Below are positions 45,689-58,859 of a stretch of DNA of 64,000 bases, piece after piece. The notes under the pieces were generated by a model. It saw nothing but the letters and a program-made list of their open reading frames with translations, did not search any database and had not been told where the DNA came from. How positions within the stretch are numbered: position 1 is the stretch's first letter; each line of letters starts with the position of its first letter. Source of the DNA: Chiridota heheva (lineage: Eukaryota > Echinodermata > Holothuroidea > Apodida > Chiridotidae); the NCBI GenBank assembly GCA_020152595.1, contig JAIGNY010003794.1, forward strand, positions 442,501-506,500, written 5' to 3'. The position numbers and the translations under genes are program-made.

Positions 45689-45851
45689 TCCATTGGGATC
45701 CATCATCCACGTGTCAATATTCTAACCAAGTTAAAAAGCCGTTTACAAATTAATAAACTGTTTAATTTAGAGAATTTAAAGTGTGGGTATGTACAGGGTG
45801 ATCGCCCGAGGCATATATTCCAATGTAGAGGTAAAGCATTAAGCAAACTGA

Positions 45852-46090
45852 TTAAAGGAGCACTAGACCGAAAAGTGAGGGCACTGGTTTTGCAAATTTC
45901 ACAGATATATTATCCACTATAGATCGATAAACTTCATGCCTCCGTAGCCCACAGACGACGTGAGGGCAAAGGTCACTTGCAAATTCATATTAACAAGAAA
46001 ATTGCTATACCTTTGTATGCTAGATAAGAATTTGATTTTGTGGGGGACCCTTAAAAATGTCCTCAAATTTTGGTCAAGTAAGGTGAAAAT
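45852..46090. repeat. Family B TTAA-type MITE
   Basis: Starts TTAAAGGAGCACTAGACCGA and matches 62130-62370 throughout (GATCGATAAACTTCATGCCT, GTGAGGGCAAAGGTCACTTG). The right end has decayed (CAAATTTTGGTCAAGTAAG). Confidence 0.72.
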
Positions 46091-46679
46091 GAGCTTTTCA
46101 ATCTAAGGATTTCACAATGTAGATCAAAGGGGTGGGGTGGTCTACAGGGGGTAGGTAGTAAGGAGTTAGTGGATGACACTATTGTCGCTTACTACACATA
46201 CTATATTAAGTCCTGGGTTTCTTGATTATAAAATTAGGGGTGTTTCTTTTTGCACTTTGTATCAAATGAAGACCAAATTTTATGGGGTCAACATTATTAA
46301 TAATTGGATATTTATTAGCTACTAGTTTTAAAAAATCATAGACGTGCCAGGCCGATCACTTTGTCTTTTGCTTTACATGACCCAAGCTTTAAACTTCACA
46401 GGCATAAGGTGGATATATCAGGGGCGCCGAAAGGAGTTTCAGATTGATAGGGCGAGAAGGGGGGTTGGAAAAATGGTGCAAGGAAATGCAATCTCCCGGC
46501 TTTTCAATGGCACTTAAAAATCCTTAGATTAATATTAGGCATTTTTGAAGGAAACCATTGCTTCATATAATTACAAGGAATTAAGAAAGAATGATGATCG
46601 GCTAAATTATTTATTAGTGGGACAAATGCCCCACCCATTCCAGGACCCTTGTATATTTATTAACTGTACATGGTAAACA

Positions 46680-47035
46680 CAATTACTCCAATCAAGGCAT
46701 GTAAGGAATATTACTCCAATTAAGGCATGTAAGGAATATTACTCCAATCAAGGCATGTAAGGAATATTACTCCAATCAAGGCATGTAAGGAATATTACTC
46801 CAATCAAGGCATGTAAGGAATATTACTCCAGTCAAGGCATGTAAGGAATATTACTCCAATCAAGGCATGTAAGGAAAATTACTCCAATCAAGGCATGTAA
46901 GGAATATTACTCCAATCAAGGCATGTAAGGAATATTACTCCAATCAAGGCATGTAAGAAATATTACTCCAATCAAGGCATGTAAGAAATATTACTCCAAT
47001 CAAGGCATGTAAGGAATATTACTCCAATCAAGATT
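46680..47035. repeat. 28-bp tandem array, left part
   Basis: About 12-13 copies of a 28-base unit containing AAGGCATGTAAGGAATATTA. Nearly identical units, with rare changes (AAGAAATATT). The array resumes at 47865 after a LINE insertion. Confidence 0.95.
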
Positions 47036-47864
47036 GTTTGTTTGTTTGATGATGGCTTAATGGTACCACAACAAGTAAGGTCAAATTGTGCCTGAGAGGT
47101 TAGATCATTCTAGAGGTAGGAAGTAAAGGAAACAGGGGGAGAATGAGAGGAATTTCGGGACAAAAGGTCAGAAAGCTGTGATCGTGAGGGGAGGTGCATG
47201 GTTGAAACAAAAACAAAGTAGAGAGAGGGTGGAAGAGGAGAATTAAATATGGTTGTAGAGGGAGGCATGATGAAGGAGATAATTTTATCCGGAGGATTTT
47301 TCTGGAAGAACTCAGCAATTGAGTTGTAGGGAGCAAGGGAAGCTCTGGGAAGGTTGTACAGGGGGCAAGCAAGAAGAACGTGATGGATTGTGAGGGTGCA
47401 ATGGCAATTGTTGCAGAGGGGTTGGGGGGAGCCAATAAGGAGGTGGGAGTGGGTGAGATGAGCGTGACCAATTATAAGACAGGTAATATGATCGTTGTCA
47501 ATACGAGAGAGGTTGTTGATGGTGGCTTTGATCGGAATTGTGGGGTGGATGACATGGAGTTTGTTATCAATTTGGGACTTCCATGAGGTTTGCCAGCGGT
47601 CCCGAACAAGAGAAGCGATAAGCGGTTTGATGTCAGAGAGGGTTTTGGGAAAAAGGGGCAGGGAGGAGGGTGAGGGCAAGCTTAGCAGCTGCATCAGTTA
47701 TGTCATTACCTGGGATGCCAACATGGCTGGGTATCCAGAAGAAAAGAATACTTTTCCTGCAGAGGGTGGAAGAAAGGAGTTTGCGGAGGAGGAGGTGGCA
47801 TGTGAGGTTATCCCATTTAAGGTTGAGTGAAGAAGTAAAACAGCCTTTGAGTCGGAGAAAATAA
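47036..47864 (-). mobile_element. 5'-truncated LINE with RNase H domain inserted in the array
   Basis: Minus strand: RNase H-like VIFSDSKAV at the truncated 5' end, FFWIPSHVGIPGNDITDAAAK, then RIDNDHITCLIIGHAHLTHS and CNNCHCTLTIHHVLLACPLY, the zinc-knuckle-like tail typical of I/Jockey-related LINEs. It ends in a CAAACAAACAAACAA tail. The array continues on both sides. Frames are broken once or twice, so it is inactive but relatively young. Confidence 0.85.
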
Positions 47865-47995
47865 CAAAGGCATGTAAGAAATATTACTCCAATCAAGGCA
47901 TGTAAGAATATTACTCCAATCAAGGCATGTAAGGAATTTTACTCCAATCAAGGCATGTAAGGAATATTACTCCAATCAAGGCATGTAAAGAATTT
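47865..47995. repeat. 28-bp tandem array, right part
   Basis: Four to five more copies of the AAGGCATGTAAGAAATATTA unit, continuing the array interrupted at 47036. The repeated AAG at both edges of the insertion may be a 3-4-base target duplication. Confidence 0.9.
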
Positions 47996-48389
47996 GTAAT
48001 GGACTAGAGGGAGGCAAACTCTTAGGGACTATCAAGAGCAGCAAGGCTAGATCATGTATACATGAATTTGGTCATTTGATTTATTTAATAAATGTAGGGA
48101 TAAACTTGCGCCCCATTTATTGTAGATGAGTTTACAAAGTACATTCACTGATTTAACTGCTCGACCCCTCCTCCCCCTTACGAGTGATACAAAATAAGGG
48201 GAATACATGTTTAAATAAGGAAAAAATTGACTACTACAACATTTTCTTTAAAGTTTTGCTCTTCCTGCAGCCATAACTTGAAAACTATGCTTGTTTGTAC
48301 ATTTAAGGACTTTCTCAGGATTTAATTCTCTTCAATGCCAAACATTAAACGAATTTTCCAATTCAAAAATATGATTGAGGAATATTAAA

Positions 48390-48680
48390 GCAATTTGGTG
48401 TATGAATCATGTTGATAACTTTTTCCGTTTAAGAGTTATTGCATTTCACAGATTGCGCGAGCATGTTGAAAAGTGACTTCACAGTGTTAAGTGTGATGTC
48501 ATAAAGCAAATCCAAGATAATTTTTATGTATTTCTATAAAACAAAAAAACTTGAAATTTGCCTTTATGACATCACTCTGAATACTGTGAGGTCACTTTTC
48601 AACACACTCAAACAATTTTTGAAATGCATTAACTCCCAAACGGAAAATAATATCAACATGATTTTTACACCAAACTGTTT
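48390..48680. repeat. Foldback MITE
   Basis: The left arm (near 48393-48505: AATTTGGTGTATGAATCATG, GTTGAAAAGTGACTTCACAG) pairs with the right arm (near 48557-48675: TGTGAGGTCACTTTTCAACA, CATGATTTTTACACCAAACT). Arms of about 110 bases around a 50-base centre. The 103-aa frame across it is not a gene. Confidence 0.75.
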
Positions 48681-49734
48681 CTTCCATAGTCCTCTATCAT
48701 ATATACAAAAAGAAAATTCACAGGAATATTCCTTGAAGCAATTGATATGGTATCACTACACCTTTCAATGTAAGAACAGTTCATTCCATGAGAAAACTGA
48801 GAGACAAATAGAAACTCACACCAGCAGATTGTTGTAAAATTGACATGATTATATTATCATTATACATGTGACATTTTGAGGATAACTGTAAATGAAACTG
48901 CTTATTGCGTTAAACCAGTATTTAACAATTTGTGGCTGTACAACTAAGAATGGGATAAAAATTCTCATCACCTAAAATATTCTACATATACCCAACATAA
49001 ACAATACAATAAAATAATCCATACGAATATTCACCATGCGAAATAATCATCACCATGTTGAATATTCATGAGATAAATTTATCATCCTCCCGATCTCCTC
49101 TTGGCCAAGATTTTGGAGCTTTCCTATTAGTTAATTCTTAGAGGTGACTTCCATACTACTTTCCAAATCCTATATTTCTTCTCATATATTAAATTACACA
49201 TAATTGAATAAAAAATTGGAAAAAATGAAATGTACTTAATTAGCATATCAAATAACTAAATAAGAATCGTGATCCAGCAATGAATTTTACTGGCGTAGGA
49301 TAAACAAAATATAAAAGTTTTGTTCCTGTAGAATACTTGACTGCTGTTGTCAGCTCAAAATGTATCCTATCTTAAAATATGTACAAATTTTCTACTTATA
49401 AAATATTATGTATTGTGCAAATAACCCTCTGCTTGCAAACTTGCACAATAAACTTCTAATTAAAAAACATTTCTAAAATAGGGCTCAAATTTCCTTTATG
49501 TCCTCCCCACCCCCCTCCAAAAAAAAAGTCATACATAACTTGTAATACACACTATGGGGGCACCAGCGAAATGACATGCACACCCTTGCCTCATTATTAT
49601 ACACCATTACCATTACACAATTTCATTCTTGATATATAAAATCCATTTGTGGTAACAAGAAATTTTCTCCTCAAAATGACCATATTTTCTAACAAAAGAC
49701 ATAATAAAACATTATTTAGACAAAAATCAACAAG

Positions 49735-50095
49735 GATTCCTTTTTACCATATTTAATAAAGGATTCCATTTTCACCATATTTAATAATAGATTCCTTTTT
49801 CACCATATTTAATATTTAATTAATGGATTCCATTTTCACCATATTTAATAATAGATTCCTTTTTATTCCCTTTTATATCATAAAGGGATTCCTTTTTCAC
49901 CATATTTAATAATAAATGAAGGATTCCCTTTTCACCATGTTCAATAATGGATTCCCTTTTCACCATATTTAATAAAGGGATTCCTTTTTCACCATATTTA
50001 ATAAAGGGATTCCCTTTTCACCATATTTAATAAAGGGATTCCTTTTTTCACCAAATTCATTTCCTTCTCACATTCTCTTTTATTTAATAAAGGGA
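49735..50095. repeat. Degenerate tandem repeat (about 28-30 bp)
   Basis: Repeats of GGATTCCTTTTTCACCATAT followed by TTAATAAA, with variable spacing, about ten copies. No coding sequence. Confidence 0.85.
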
Positions 50096-50099
50096 TTTT

Positions 50100-52100
50100 A
50101 AAAGCATATTTTGTAAAAGTGAAATATGGGGTTAAAGAAACTTACATGAAATAAAATTTTGAGAAATGAAAAGCCAACAATTTAAGACAAATGGTCAAGG
50201 CTATAACAATATATTATCACGTGCTCTAATAGCCATAGGGTACCCAACATTTACAAAAGCTCATGGTAAGGGGGAATAAATTGTCTGGAGAAAAAAAAAA
50301 CCCATTAAGGTACTATCATACCCAATATTTTTAGAGCTGTACCTGGTCTAGAAGTGTTGCACACCTTAGAAATGAGGACAAAGGGCATAATTTCTCATAA
50401 GAAACCTAATTTGTACTAACTTTACACTCAAAAATCTGATTCAATTAGTGTTAAAAGGCTGTTACATACGGAATGTGACAGTGAGCGAAGTTTTAAACAA
50501 ATTGAATCAAAGGGAAAGAAATTTATGACCTTATTTTCAGAGATGGATCCTCATCGTATGGCTTTGCAGATGATAACTGACCATTATTTCTAAGCCCATT
50601 AAAGCAAAATTAGTCGCAACAGAAAATCACATCCCACTAAAGCAAATTTCTGCAGTTTGAACAAAACAGCTTTTATAGCAAATTTTCCAGAATCAGCAAA
50701 AAGCCTCAATTGTAAATACTATCATTTGTAAGCAAAAAGTCAAAGCTTCTTGTAATATAATATTTGTTTCCAGACTGATTACCTAAAAAGTAGCTCACCG
50801 TGTCACCTCTGGTGTGTGTACCACCCTTAAGACTTATCCTGTATGGTACTTCAGTCATTTTTGTATCACAAAAACCTGTCTGAGGTATGCTAGAATGGTT
50901 GCAACTGAATCACCTTAACATGTCATAGGAATGAATGTAGCTTTGTGGCAATTTGGAAAGGGTGAACTCTTTGGCTCATAGCCTCACATAGTCTGTGCAA
51001 AAGGAAACCTACCACTGATGGTAAAGAAACAGCAACAAGTATAGAAGCCTTGCGATGTGAATCTACTGGACTCCACCTTTTCTAGAGATATAAAATCCTT
51101 GGGATAAGGATTAGAAACTTTTGATAGAAACAAGTAGTAACAAAATCAATTGAGCTCAATTAAAACAATTCCACAATGACTTTTACCAACAAATCTATTA
51201 CAAAAAAAAAAAAAACTTTCTTAACATCTACCATTTCCGACTTTCAACAATTATTAATTACTATGGTATAGGAATTTCATTGTGCAAAGGAAAATCAAAA
51301 CTGCCAGCTGATTGTTTGAAATTTCAAAATTTGTGTAAAATAAAAACATTCTTCCAGTTTGGAAGAATGCTTTCTATTTACACGGATTGCACAAATTCTG
51401 GCAGTGATCTCATGACACCTAGTCTGCCCCCCCCCCAACCCCCACCAAATAAACATATCACACAGGAACCCAACCAAGCTACACTATCATGGTTCCTAAA
51501 CAGTTGCTCAAGGGAATGTTCCACCATTTAAAGTACATTCCCCATTCATTTGCCAGTAGCTTAACAATTAAACAATCCCCCAAACAAAGCAATTTGAATA
51601 TTAGGTTTCATTTCTTGATTTTCTAGGTAGCTGTGATCATGATATGCAAATTCTGACGTTTGTGGACCTACCTCCAATCAAAAACTGAGTAATAATTTGT
51701 TTTTTTCTCCAATCCTGGGGAGAAAAACAACAATTACTCATTTTGGTTTGTTTTTGTGTTTCATCTAGCCTAGAAAGGACACTGAGCTAATTGGGAACAG
51801 AAAAATAATCAAATGATACTTAATATATTTGTACAATGGCTTTTACTGAGGACTCAAAATGCTACATAAAATGCAACAATTATATTATTTTGATCATTAA
51901 AATGTAAGGAACTACTGCCCATTGAATGTGGAATTGAAGCTGTGGAAGACGTCAAGCTAAAAGTTTCAAAAACAATTCTATAAGTAATCCAAGACAACGC
52001 TGATATGTTTCAAAGATCATGCATTCACTTGAAGCCCTTCCAGAACCAGTCTTAGATGTTCATTCCAGACTAAAATTTATTCTTGCAAACCTAAACACCC
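50100..52100. other. Non-coding, nothing recognised
   Basis: AT-rich; the small open frames (for example 51280-51531 +) have no domain. No inverted repeat or splice-supported exon was seen. Confidence 0.4.
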
Positions 52101-52124
52101 AGAGGGACATTCCAGTTCGGATTC

Positions 52125-52440
52125 CCATCTGGGATAAACTGGTTTCAAGTTGGATTGAATATTCCCAAATGGGATGAACTGGTTCCAACTTGGATTGAAT
52201 ATTCCCAACTGGGATGAACTGGTCACAACTTGGATTGAATATTCCCAACTGGGAAGAACTGGTCACAACTTGGATTGAATATTCCCAACTGGGATGAACT
52301 GGTCCCAGCTTGGTTAAACAAATTCCCAACTGATATGAACTGGGGTTGAACATATTCCCAACTTGGACCAGTTCAAAGTTGGGATTTTCCAAAATTTCAG
52401 TAAAAAAAATGCCCAGTTGGGAAAATCCCAACTGGAAGTT
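52125..52440. repeat. Degenerate tandem repeat (about 40 bp)
   Basis: Units such as AACTGGGATGAACTGGTCAC plus AACTTGGATTGAATATTCCC, about six copies with drift. The minus-strand frame (SQLGIFNPSC..) is an artefact of the repeat. Confidence 0.88.
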
Positions 52441-54132
52441 TCTCCCAGGTAATTTCTTATTATTTCATACAAATCTATGGCTTTAAAACGAATGTATATT
52501 TTAGGAATACAACTGCATACACTGTGAAATTTTAGAATTTAAGTACATAAGTAAAGAGCAGACTGCAATAGAAATAAAAATATTAAAAAAAGGTTTTTGA
52601 TTAATAAAATTTAAAAAACAAATTAAGTATTCTGCTGTTTAAAATTCACTGACTAATTAAATTATCTCTGGCAGTTTATATAAATTTTAAAATTGGCCAA
52701 ATAATATTAAAAAGTTTGCATCGATTTGAAAGTCTGGTATATTTGTGTTAATGTCAGCCCATAATAATTCTTCCACGGACATACTGTAACCTATGTAGCC
52801 TCACAAGTCCATCTCGATTTGTTGAGATTCCAAACAGTAACCGACAAATTACAGCCGAGATAATAATTTTGCTACATACATTGGCAGGTATCAGATGTGG
52901 AAAATCCAATCATCTCCTACCCATTATCTCTTGTCCAATCAGAAAGCAAGTGAATATTCCAGGCATCCAAATATTATCTGTTTAAAACAACTGTAAAGTC
53001 AGGGGTCAAATGTTTTTTTTTTTTCTTGCCAATGTTCCACAGAGCAGTACTTTCTCAAATAATATTGTTCTGGATCAGATTTCACTGTTCCAACTTGGGC
53101 AAATTTCTTTCTTCAAAATGGACTTAATTTACAACTACTTTATTGGTCAATAATCAACATGTGAATATATGTCAGTTATAAGTATTACATGCACATGATG
53201 TAGTATCCAGTTAAGTACAGTCATACGTCTACAAGCAGCCTTGCCTATGTGTATCCATGGTTACTTGAGCTGACAATTGCAGGCAAGGTGGGAAAAGCTT
53301 TTTTTCTTTCTGAAGGAAAATCTTTTGATGATAATCTTGTTTGACAACAAGCACCCATTTTGGCAGAAATCCACGTTATTACTCATCATTGATGATGCCA
53401 CATGCTTGTGAAAAGAACACAGTTCTAATGAAAGAGTAGATGCTTGAAAATTCACTGTTCCTGCATATACAAAACACTGTTCTCTGAACAGTGGCTAATT
53501 CGAACCCTGTTGAGTTCTGCATTACAATTTTTTGGCCCTAAGACCCTTTCAACCCGACACCCCCGATTTCGTCGAAATCAGGGGTAATCCACACCATTCA
53601 ACCCAAGAGACTCTTCACAATTCATTGACAAGCAACCAGCTATTCTTAGACCATACACAACATAAGGGTAATCTATACCTTCTTAACTAACAACATCTTC
53701 ATAGTCAATTCACAGTTTACTTGTTAGCAACCAGCCACTGTTACACTGTACACAATAGGTCATTCATCTTGGGCTCAAGCCACATAACTGCTGTTCAGTG
53801 ATGCGAATAGGATTAGTCCTTGGCAGAACCTAAATATTAATATACATTATATGCTTGGGAGGACTTTGTGCAAAACCCATGAATGATTGATGGACCATTC
53901 CTCGTAAGGATGGGTATTTCATCATGGTTATGTAAGTCTACAAATCAACCTTTGTTTGACCTTAACTCATAACACCCTACATGGGTATTCAAACAGTCCC
54001 TCCAGGAGGGGGTGGGTGGGTGAAAGCCTGGGGTCTGTCATGCTTACACAAACCAATGTAAGCAAACTCTCTTTAATATCTGCTGGGTGGGGGTTGGGGA
54101 AAAACTTGAGGGACGTGCCATGAATATATTCT
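52441..54132. other. Non-coding, nothing recognised
   Basis: AT-rich with several poly-A/T runs. No domain-bearing frame. Confidence 0.4.
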
Positions 54133-54776
54133 TTAAAGGTATATGGACAGGTACCGATTTTGCCATAAATACGTTCCTTTTAATATTCTTAACATTTCAT
54201 TATCATACATCTATCAGAAATTTTCCACTAGTTTCTGAAATATTCGAAAAAAAGTAAAAATTAAGCCCCAAGAAACACGTGGGCTTCCATTAATAAAAAA
54301 AGGAGTGTGACGTAAAAATAAGGACACAGCGAGGCTTACAATGCATAACTTCCACTGTGCCAAATTGACCTAGGCTACTTTAAAATATCAGTCTCGTTGA
54401 ATCAGACATCAGAATATCGCTTAATTAGCGATATGCTAACTATTTTAAAACATTCTCTTGTGGATAAAGAGGAAATATCGAGTCAAGCTCCGATCCATTA
54501 TTTCTTAACGATTGGCGAACTCCACTTGTTATGTTAGGCTGTAAATATTACTGTATGGTAAATTGTAACTTTCCCATAATGCTAGTGTTGTACTGTCCTA
54601 TCCTTACGTCGCGAAAAAACCAGTATGTAATGAGCATACGTTTGGGGACCTAAAAATAAGCCAGATTTTTCACATTTTGGGATTGATTTTGTGAGAAAGT
54701 GTTTGTGGTGAGTGTTTATTAAGGGCATTTGTATCAATTCATGCAAAATAGCTGCTACCTGTCCATTTACCATTAA
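54133..54776. repeat. TTAA-type MITE, family C, complete
   Basis: Left end TTAAAGGTATATGGACAGGT, right end mirrored as TTAATGGTAAATGGACAGGT, with TTAA at both edges (54133-54136 and 54773-54776). 644 bases, no transposase. The copy at 16449 shares the first 130 bases. TTAA flanks fit a piggyBac-like mobiliser. Confidence 0.78.
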
Positions 54777-55449
54777 GACTACCTTCTACTAAGGGATCGG
54801 TGAGCTTGAAGGGATGCACCTCTATGTAATGGGAACGAATTAGGATTGTCCCTTCAGTTGTAATTAAATGCTTTACCGTACAATTACAGAACCTGCTCAA
54901 ACAGAAATGTTTCGTTTATTTCATTCTTTGTGAAAGAGTATAATCATACTAACTATGATCATACTAACTATTAATCAATTAACCAATCAAGGACTATTGA
55001 GAAATTTAGAAAAATATGTAAGATCAATTGATTAATTACATTCCATCAGATCAATACAAGAGGATATATGGTTAAAATATGCTGACAAATACAACTATCG
55101 CTGCTCAAATTGAATCTCATAATACTTGTCTTTAAATCGCTATACAAATTTGTCCAGACTTATTTTACATGACTATTTTGAGTGGGAATTTAAGTTGTAT
55201 GGTACATGCAACAAAAATGATATTGTTTTTTACACGATGTGGATCAAATTTACATTAAAGTTTAAAATGACTTAAAATTCTTTAATAAAAGTATGACTGA
55301 AACTACTCATAAATAGGGTTTAGTATAAAAACTGGAAAAATATGAATTAAATACTGGTAGCATTGGATACAAAACACTTTTTTTCCCCAGACATGGCAAG
55401 GATACTGAAATATGCATATTTCTATCAGTCAAATCATTCATATATCAAA

Positions 55450-55865
55450 TTACTGTCAAATGAAGATTACAACTGTCAAATGGACATTTCAACTGTAAAA
55501 TGGAGATTACAACTGTAAAATGAAGATTACAACTGTAAAATGAAGATTACAACTGTAAAATGGAAATTTCAACTGTAAATTGGAGATTACAAGTATAAAA
55601 TGCAAATTACAACTGTAAAATGAAGATTACAATTGTAAAATGACGACTACAACAGTAAAATAAAGATTACAACTGTAAAATGAAGATTACAACTATAAAA
55701 TGAAGATTACAGCTGTAAAATGAAGATTACAACTGTGAAATAAAGATCACAACTGTGAAATGAAGATTACAACTGCAAAATGAAGATTACAACTATAAAA
55801 TGCAGATTACAACTGCAAAATGAAGATTACAACTGTGAAATGAAGATAACAACTGTTAGTGAAGA
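55450..55865. repeat. 20-bp tandem repeat
   Basis: About 20 copies of AACTGTAAAATGAAGATTAC with scattered changes. No coding sequence. Confidence 0.95.
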
Positions 55866-56159
55866 TTAAACCCTACCCACACAGACAATCTCACAAAAGA
55901 TTCAGTAGGCAACTAAACTTCCATAATATAACAGCAATGGTTGTGAAATTTACCAAATTGTCTTTAAACCTTGATTAGATAATTTGTTTTACAATTACTG
56001 ATTACTATCTAAATACTTGAAGATTACACTTTTTTAAGGGAGAAAGGAATTCATTTGATAGATAAAAACTCAAAGCATGAATTTCAATGGAGGGTGCCAT
56101 GTGATATTATAGCATTCATGTGGCTTTTACATATAACAGTATGTTTTGTGTTATCTAAA

Positions 56160-56405
56160 CCTTACAGTGGCTCAGTGGTTAAGGAGTCATGCTCATATGC
56201 GAAAGGTACCGGGTTGGATTCCCGTGCTGCATTGTGTCCTTGACCAAGACACTTTACTTGCTTCAGTCCACTCAGCTGTGAAAATGAGTACCAGCACTGC
56301 TGGAGAGTTAATCTCCGATGAGGAGTCGTGTACTCTCATCCGCTTTCGCCATGGAAACCGGGGATAAGCACCGGCTCTATGAGCCTAATGGCTCGACGGA
56401 AGTAG
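56160..56405 (+). mobile_element. tRNA-derived SINE (copy 2)
   Basis: A box TGGCTCAGTGG (56168-56178), B box GGTTGGATTCC (56212-56222), then TTGTGTCCTTGACCAAGACA, GTACCAGCACTGCTGG and GGGATAAGCACCGGC. Same family as 21857-22130. The B box has one change from the canonical GGTTCRANTCC. Confidence 0.82.
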
Positions 56406-56769
56406 CTAAATCTTCAGTCTTTATAGAGATGTGCTTAAAATTTGAAGATGGCAACTGGTGGAAAATAATTATGACCTTATGTATGACCCTCTTTAATATT
56501 GACAAATATTCAAGACCTGAGGGTAATCACATTTGAACTTTTCGGGTTCTAAACAAAATTTGAGAACTAGTGAATACTTTTAATTTTGCATAATCTGTTT
56601 TGAATGCTGAACTAAATTGAAAATTTACTGTATAGAAAGAAGTGTACCTATTGAAAGAAGTGTATATTTCTTTCTCTTTTTGAAGTTAAACCATTCACTT
56701 GCTATTTATTCATTTGTATCAATTTATCATCATCCGGATCACCAGGGAGGAGGGGGTTCTTAAAAAGCA

Positions 56770-57645
56770 ATTCTGAGGTGACCCACACCTAAGATGACTT
56801 ACACGAATGTTTCATGTTTCTAGCTGCAAAAGAAAAACTGCCACTCCCCCTAAAAAAATGAAGCATTATATAAAGCCTATATGGCTGGATACACCCCTGT
56901 CTGGCTGGGTTTGCCACCCCTCCCCCACTCCCTACCCATGTTGAGATGACCCACATACAAGATGACTTACACAGATGTTTCTAGCCACAAAAGAAAAACT
57001 GTCCCCCTTCCTCAAATTTAAAAAAAAAAATACAATTTTAGGACAAAATATGATACAATACATACAGACTTTGAGAAATCTGAGGCAGTGACATCACTAG
57101 TCTGATTTCGGTCGTTTTTACACAAATGCAATACCAACCTTTAAGCTTAAGTATCTCCTAAACGGAATAAGATTTTGTAATGCTTTCTTCACCATTTTGT
57201 TTCTTTTGAAGTCTTCTGTCATATAAAATGGACATGCTTGACCACTAAACTAATCCTTTAATTGCTTAACCACATGTATTCCTTCCTGAGACACCTATTA
57301 AGATGTGCCAAAAGAAATAAGCTGTTCAAATGTGCTCCCAAGATGACTTAGAGATTTTATTTCCAAGAGCTCTTAGGACATTTCTAAGATGACCTGAATA
57401 AACGACTAAATATTTGATGACCCATAAAAAATGAGTCAAAATGGTTGGTAATAACCATTTCTCTTTACAAGCAAGTTTCAAGACAAATGACAAAATATGT
57501 GTTCCAAAACCAACCACTTCTTAAATGACCAGACAAAAGCCTTCATGCCATGACCAACACAACTTAAGGAAAGTGTTTCTGAGATGATCCACACCTAAGA
57601 TGACTTATAAGGATGTTTCTAGCAGCAAAAAAAAAAAAAAACTTT
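56770..57645. repeat. Three dispersed copies of a 70-bp module around a MITE
   Basis: Copies near 56771-56845, 56938-57008 and 57573-57645 share GATGACTTACA, GTTTCTAGC and CAAAAGAAAAACTG. A family A MITE half lies between the second and third. Confidence 0.7.
57029..57257. repeat. Family A MITE, right half
   Basis: CTGATTTCGGTCGTTTTTAC, TCTCCTAAACGGAATAAGAT, GGACATGCTTGACCACTAAA and the TTTAA terminus match the right arm of family A. Confidence 0.7.
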
Positions 57646-58346
57646 TAATGACCCGTTCTAAGATGACCCAAATTATACGATCATACGATGCATGACATTG
57701 CATCCTTATCAAACTAACACGACAGCTTCTTAACATAAATCTGCATACAGCACATGACTTTAAAGTTGTTGTACCCTGACCTCCCATTTCGTGCCACCTC
57801 AAATAATTTTAAATTAATGACTTCAAATCTCTCATCAATCCTGATTTGATAAAAGGATCAAATTATGGTCGAACGAGACGTTTTGACAAAAGTGAGATGC
57901 AACATGGAACTGATATTTGAATTTCCCCCAAGACTTAACAAAATTATGCGATATACTGTTTTACACCGAGGTCAGACGCATTAATAGATCATATTGACTG
58001 GGGGTGAGGGGGGGGTGTCAAATATAAATGCCTCCCTGTTACAAAATTAATAATTAAAATCGGTATTTTGACCAACCTTATACCAGAATTACCGACTAAT
58101 CTCAAATTTTATTGACAGGTCTCAAAATTTGGGGTGTTTGACACTCCCTCCCCTGAGATATTTACGCCCCTTGATCTTGCAAACTAATTTGCTCCCAACC
58201 GTCATTTGTTAATAAAAAGAGCCCACAAAACACCAATATGTGAATTTCGTGTTGAGACATATATTTGTGAAAAGACAGATCCGTAAAAGTCATCGTTTGT
58301 CTCTGGCTTATAAACACAAACTCAAAACATCTTATCAGAAGTTTAA

Positions 58347-58855
58347 AGGATTAGTTCAGTGGTCAAGCATGTCCATCTTATATGAAAGAGCACTTCAAAA
58401 GAAACAAAATGGTGAAGAACGCATTCACAAATCTTATTCCGCTTAGGAGATATCTAAATTTAAAGATTAAAATCATTTGTATAGAAATGACTGAAATCGG
58501 ACTAGTCGTGATGTCATAGCCTCAGATTTCAATATCTTTCTGGATTTTGTATTCTATCATATTTTCTACTTTTTTCATTTGCTTAACTTTCTTCAATGAT
58601 ATATTAAAAAAGTTGTAAACTGAATCTACAAGGGTATTTTATTATACCATTGCTTTTGAGCAAAAAGTTTGAGGACAAAATGATCTAAAAAAATAAAAAT
58701 ATTCAATAAACTTTCTTTAAAATCCAGAAAGATTTTGGGGAATCTGAGGCTGTGACATCACAACTAGTCTGATTTCATTCTATACAAATGATACCAAACT
58801 TTAAATTTAAATATCTTCTTACAGAAATTATTAAACATGTTTGACCACTAATCAT
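58347..58855. repeat. Family A MITE, most complete copy
   Basis: Starts TTTAAAGGATTAGTTCAGTG and includes both arms (AAATCTTATTCCGCTTAGGA near 58430; AAATTTAAATATCTTC near 58802) and GTTTGACCACTAATC near the right edge. A duplicated central part (GATGTCATAGCC and its mirror TGTGACATCAC) folds back. Confidence 0.72.
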
Positions 58856-58859
58856 TCAA

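Noticed and set aside
47100..47830. Plus-strand frames (for example 47495-47830)
   Set aside because: Antisense to the RNase H-bearing LINE, whose minus-strand motifs are clear.
46680..47995. CRISPR-like regular repeats
   Set aside because: Units are directly adjacent with no unique spacers, in a genome with introns and LINEs; it is a plain tandem array.
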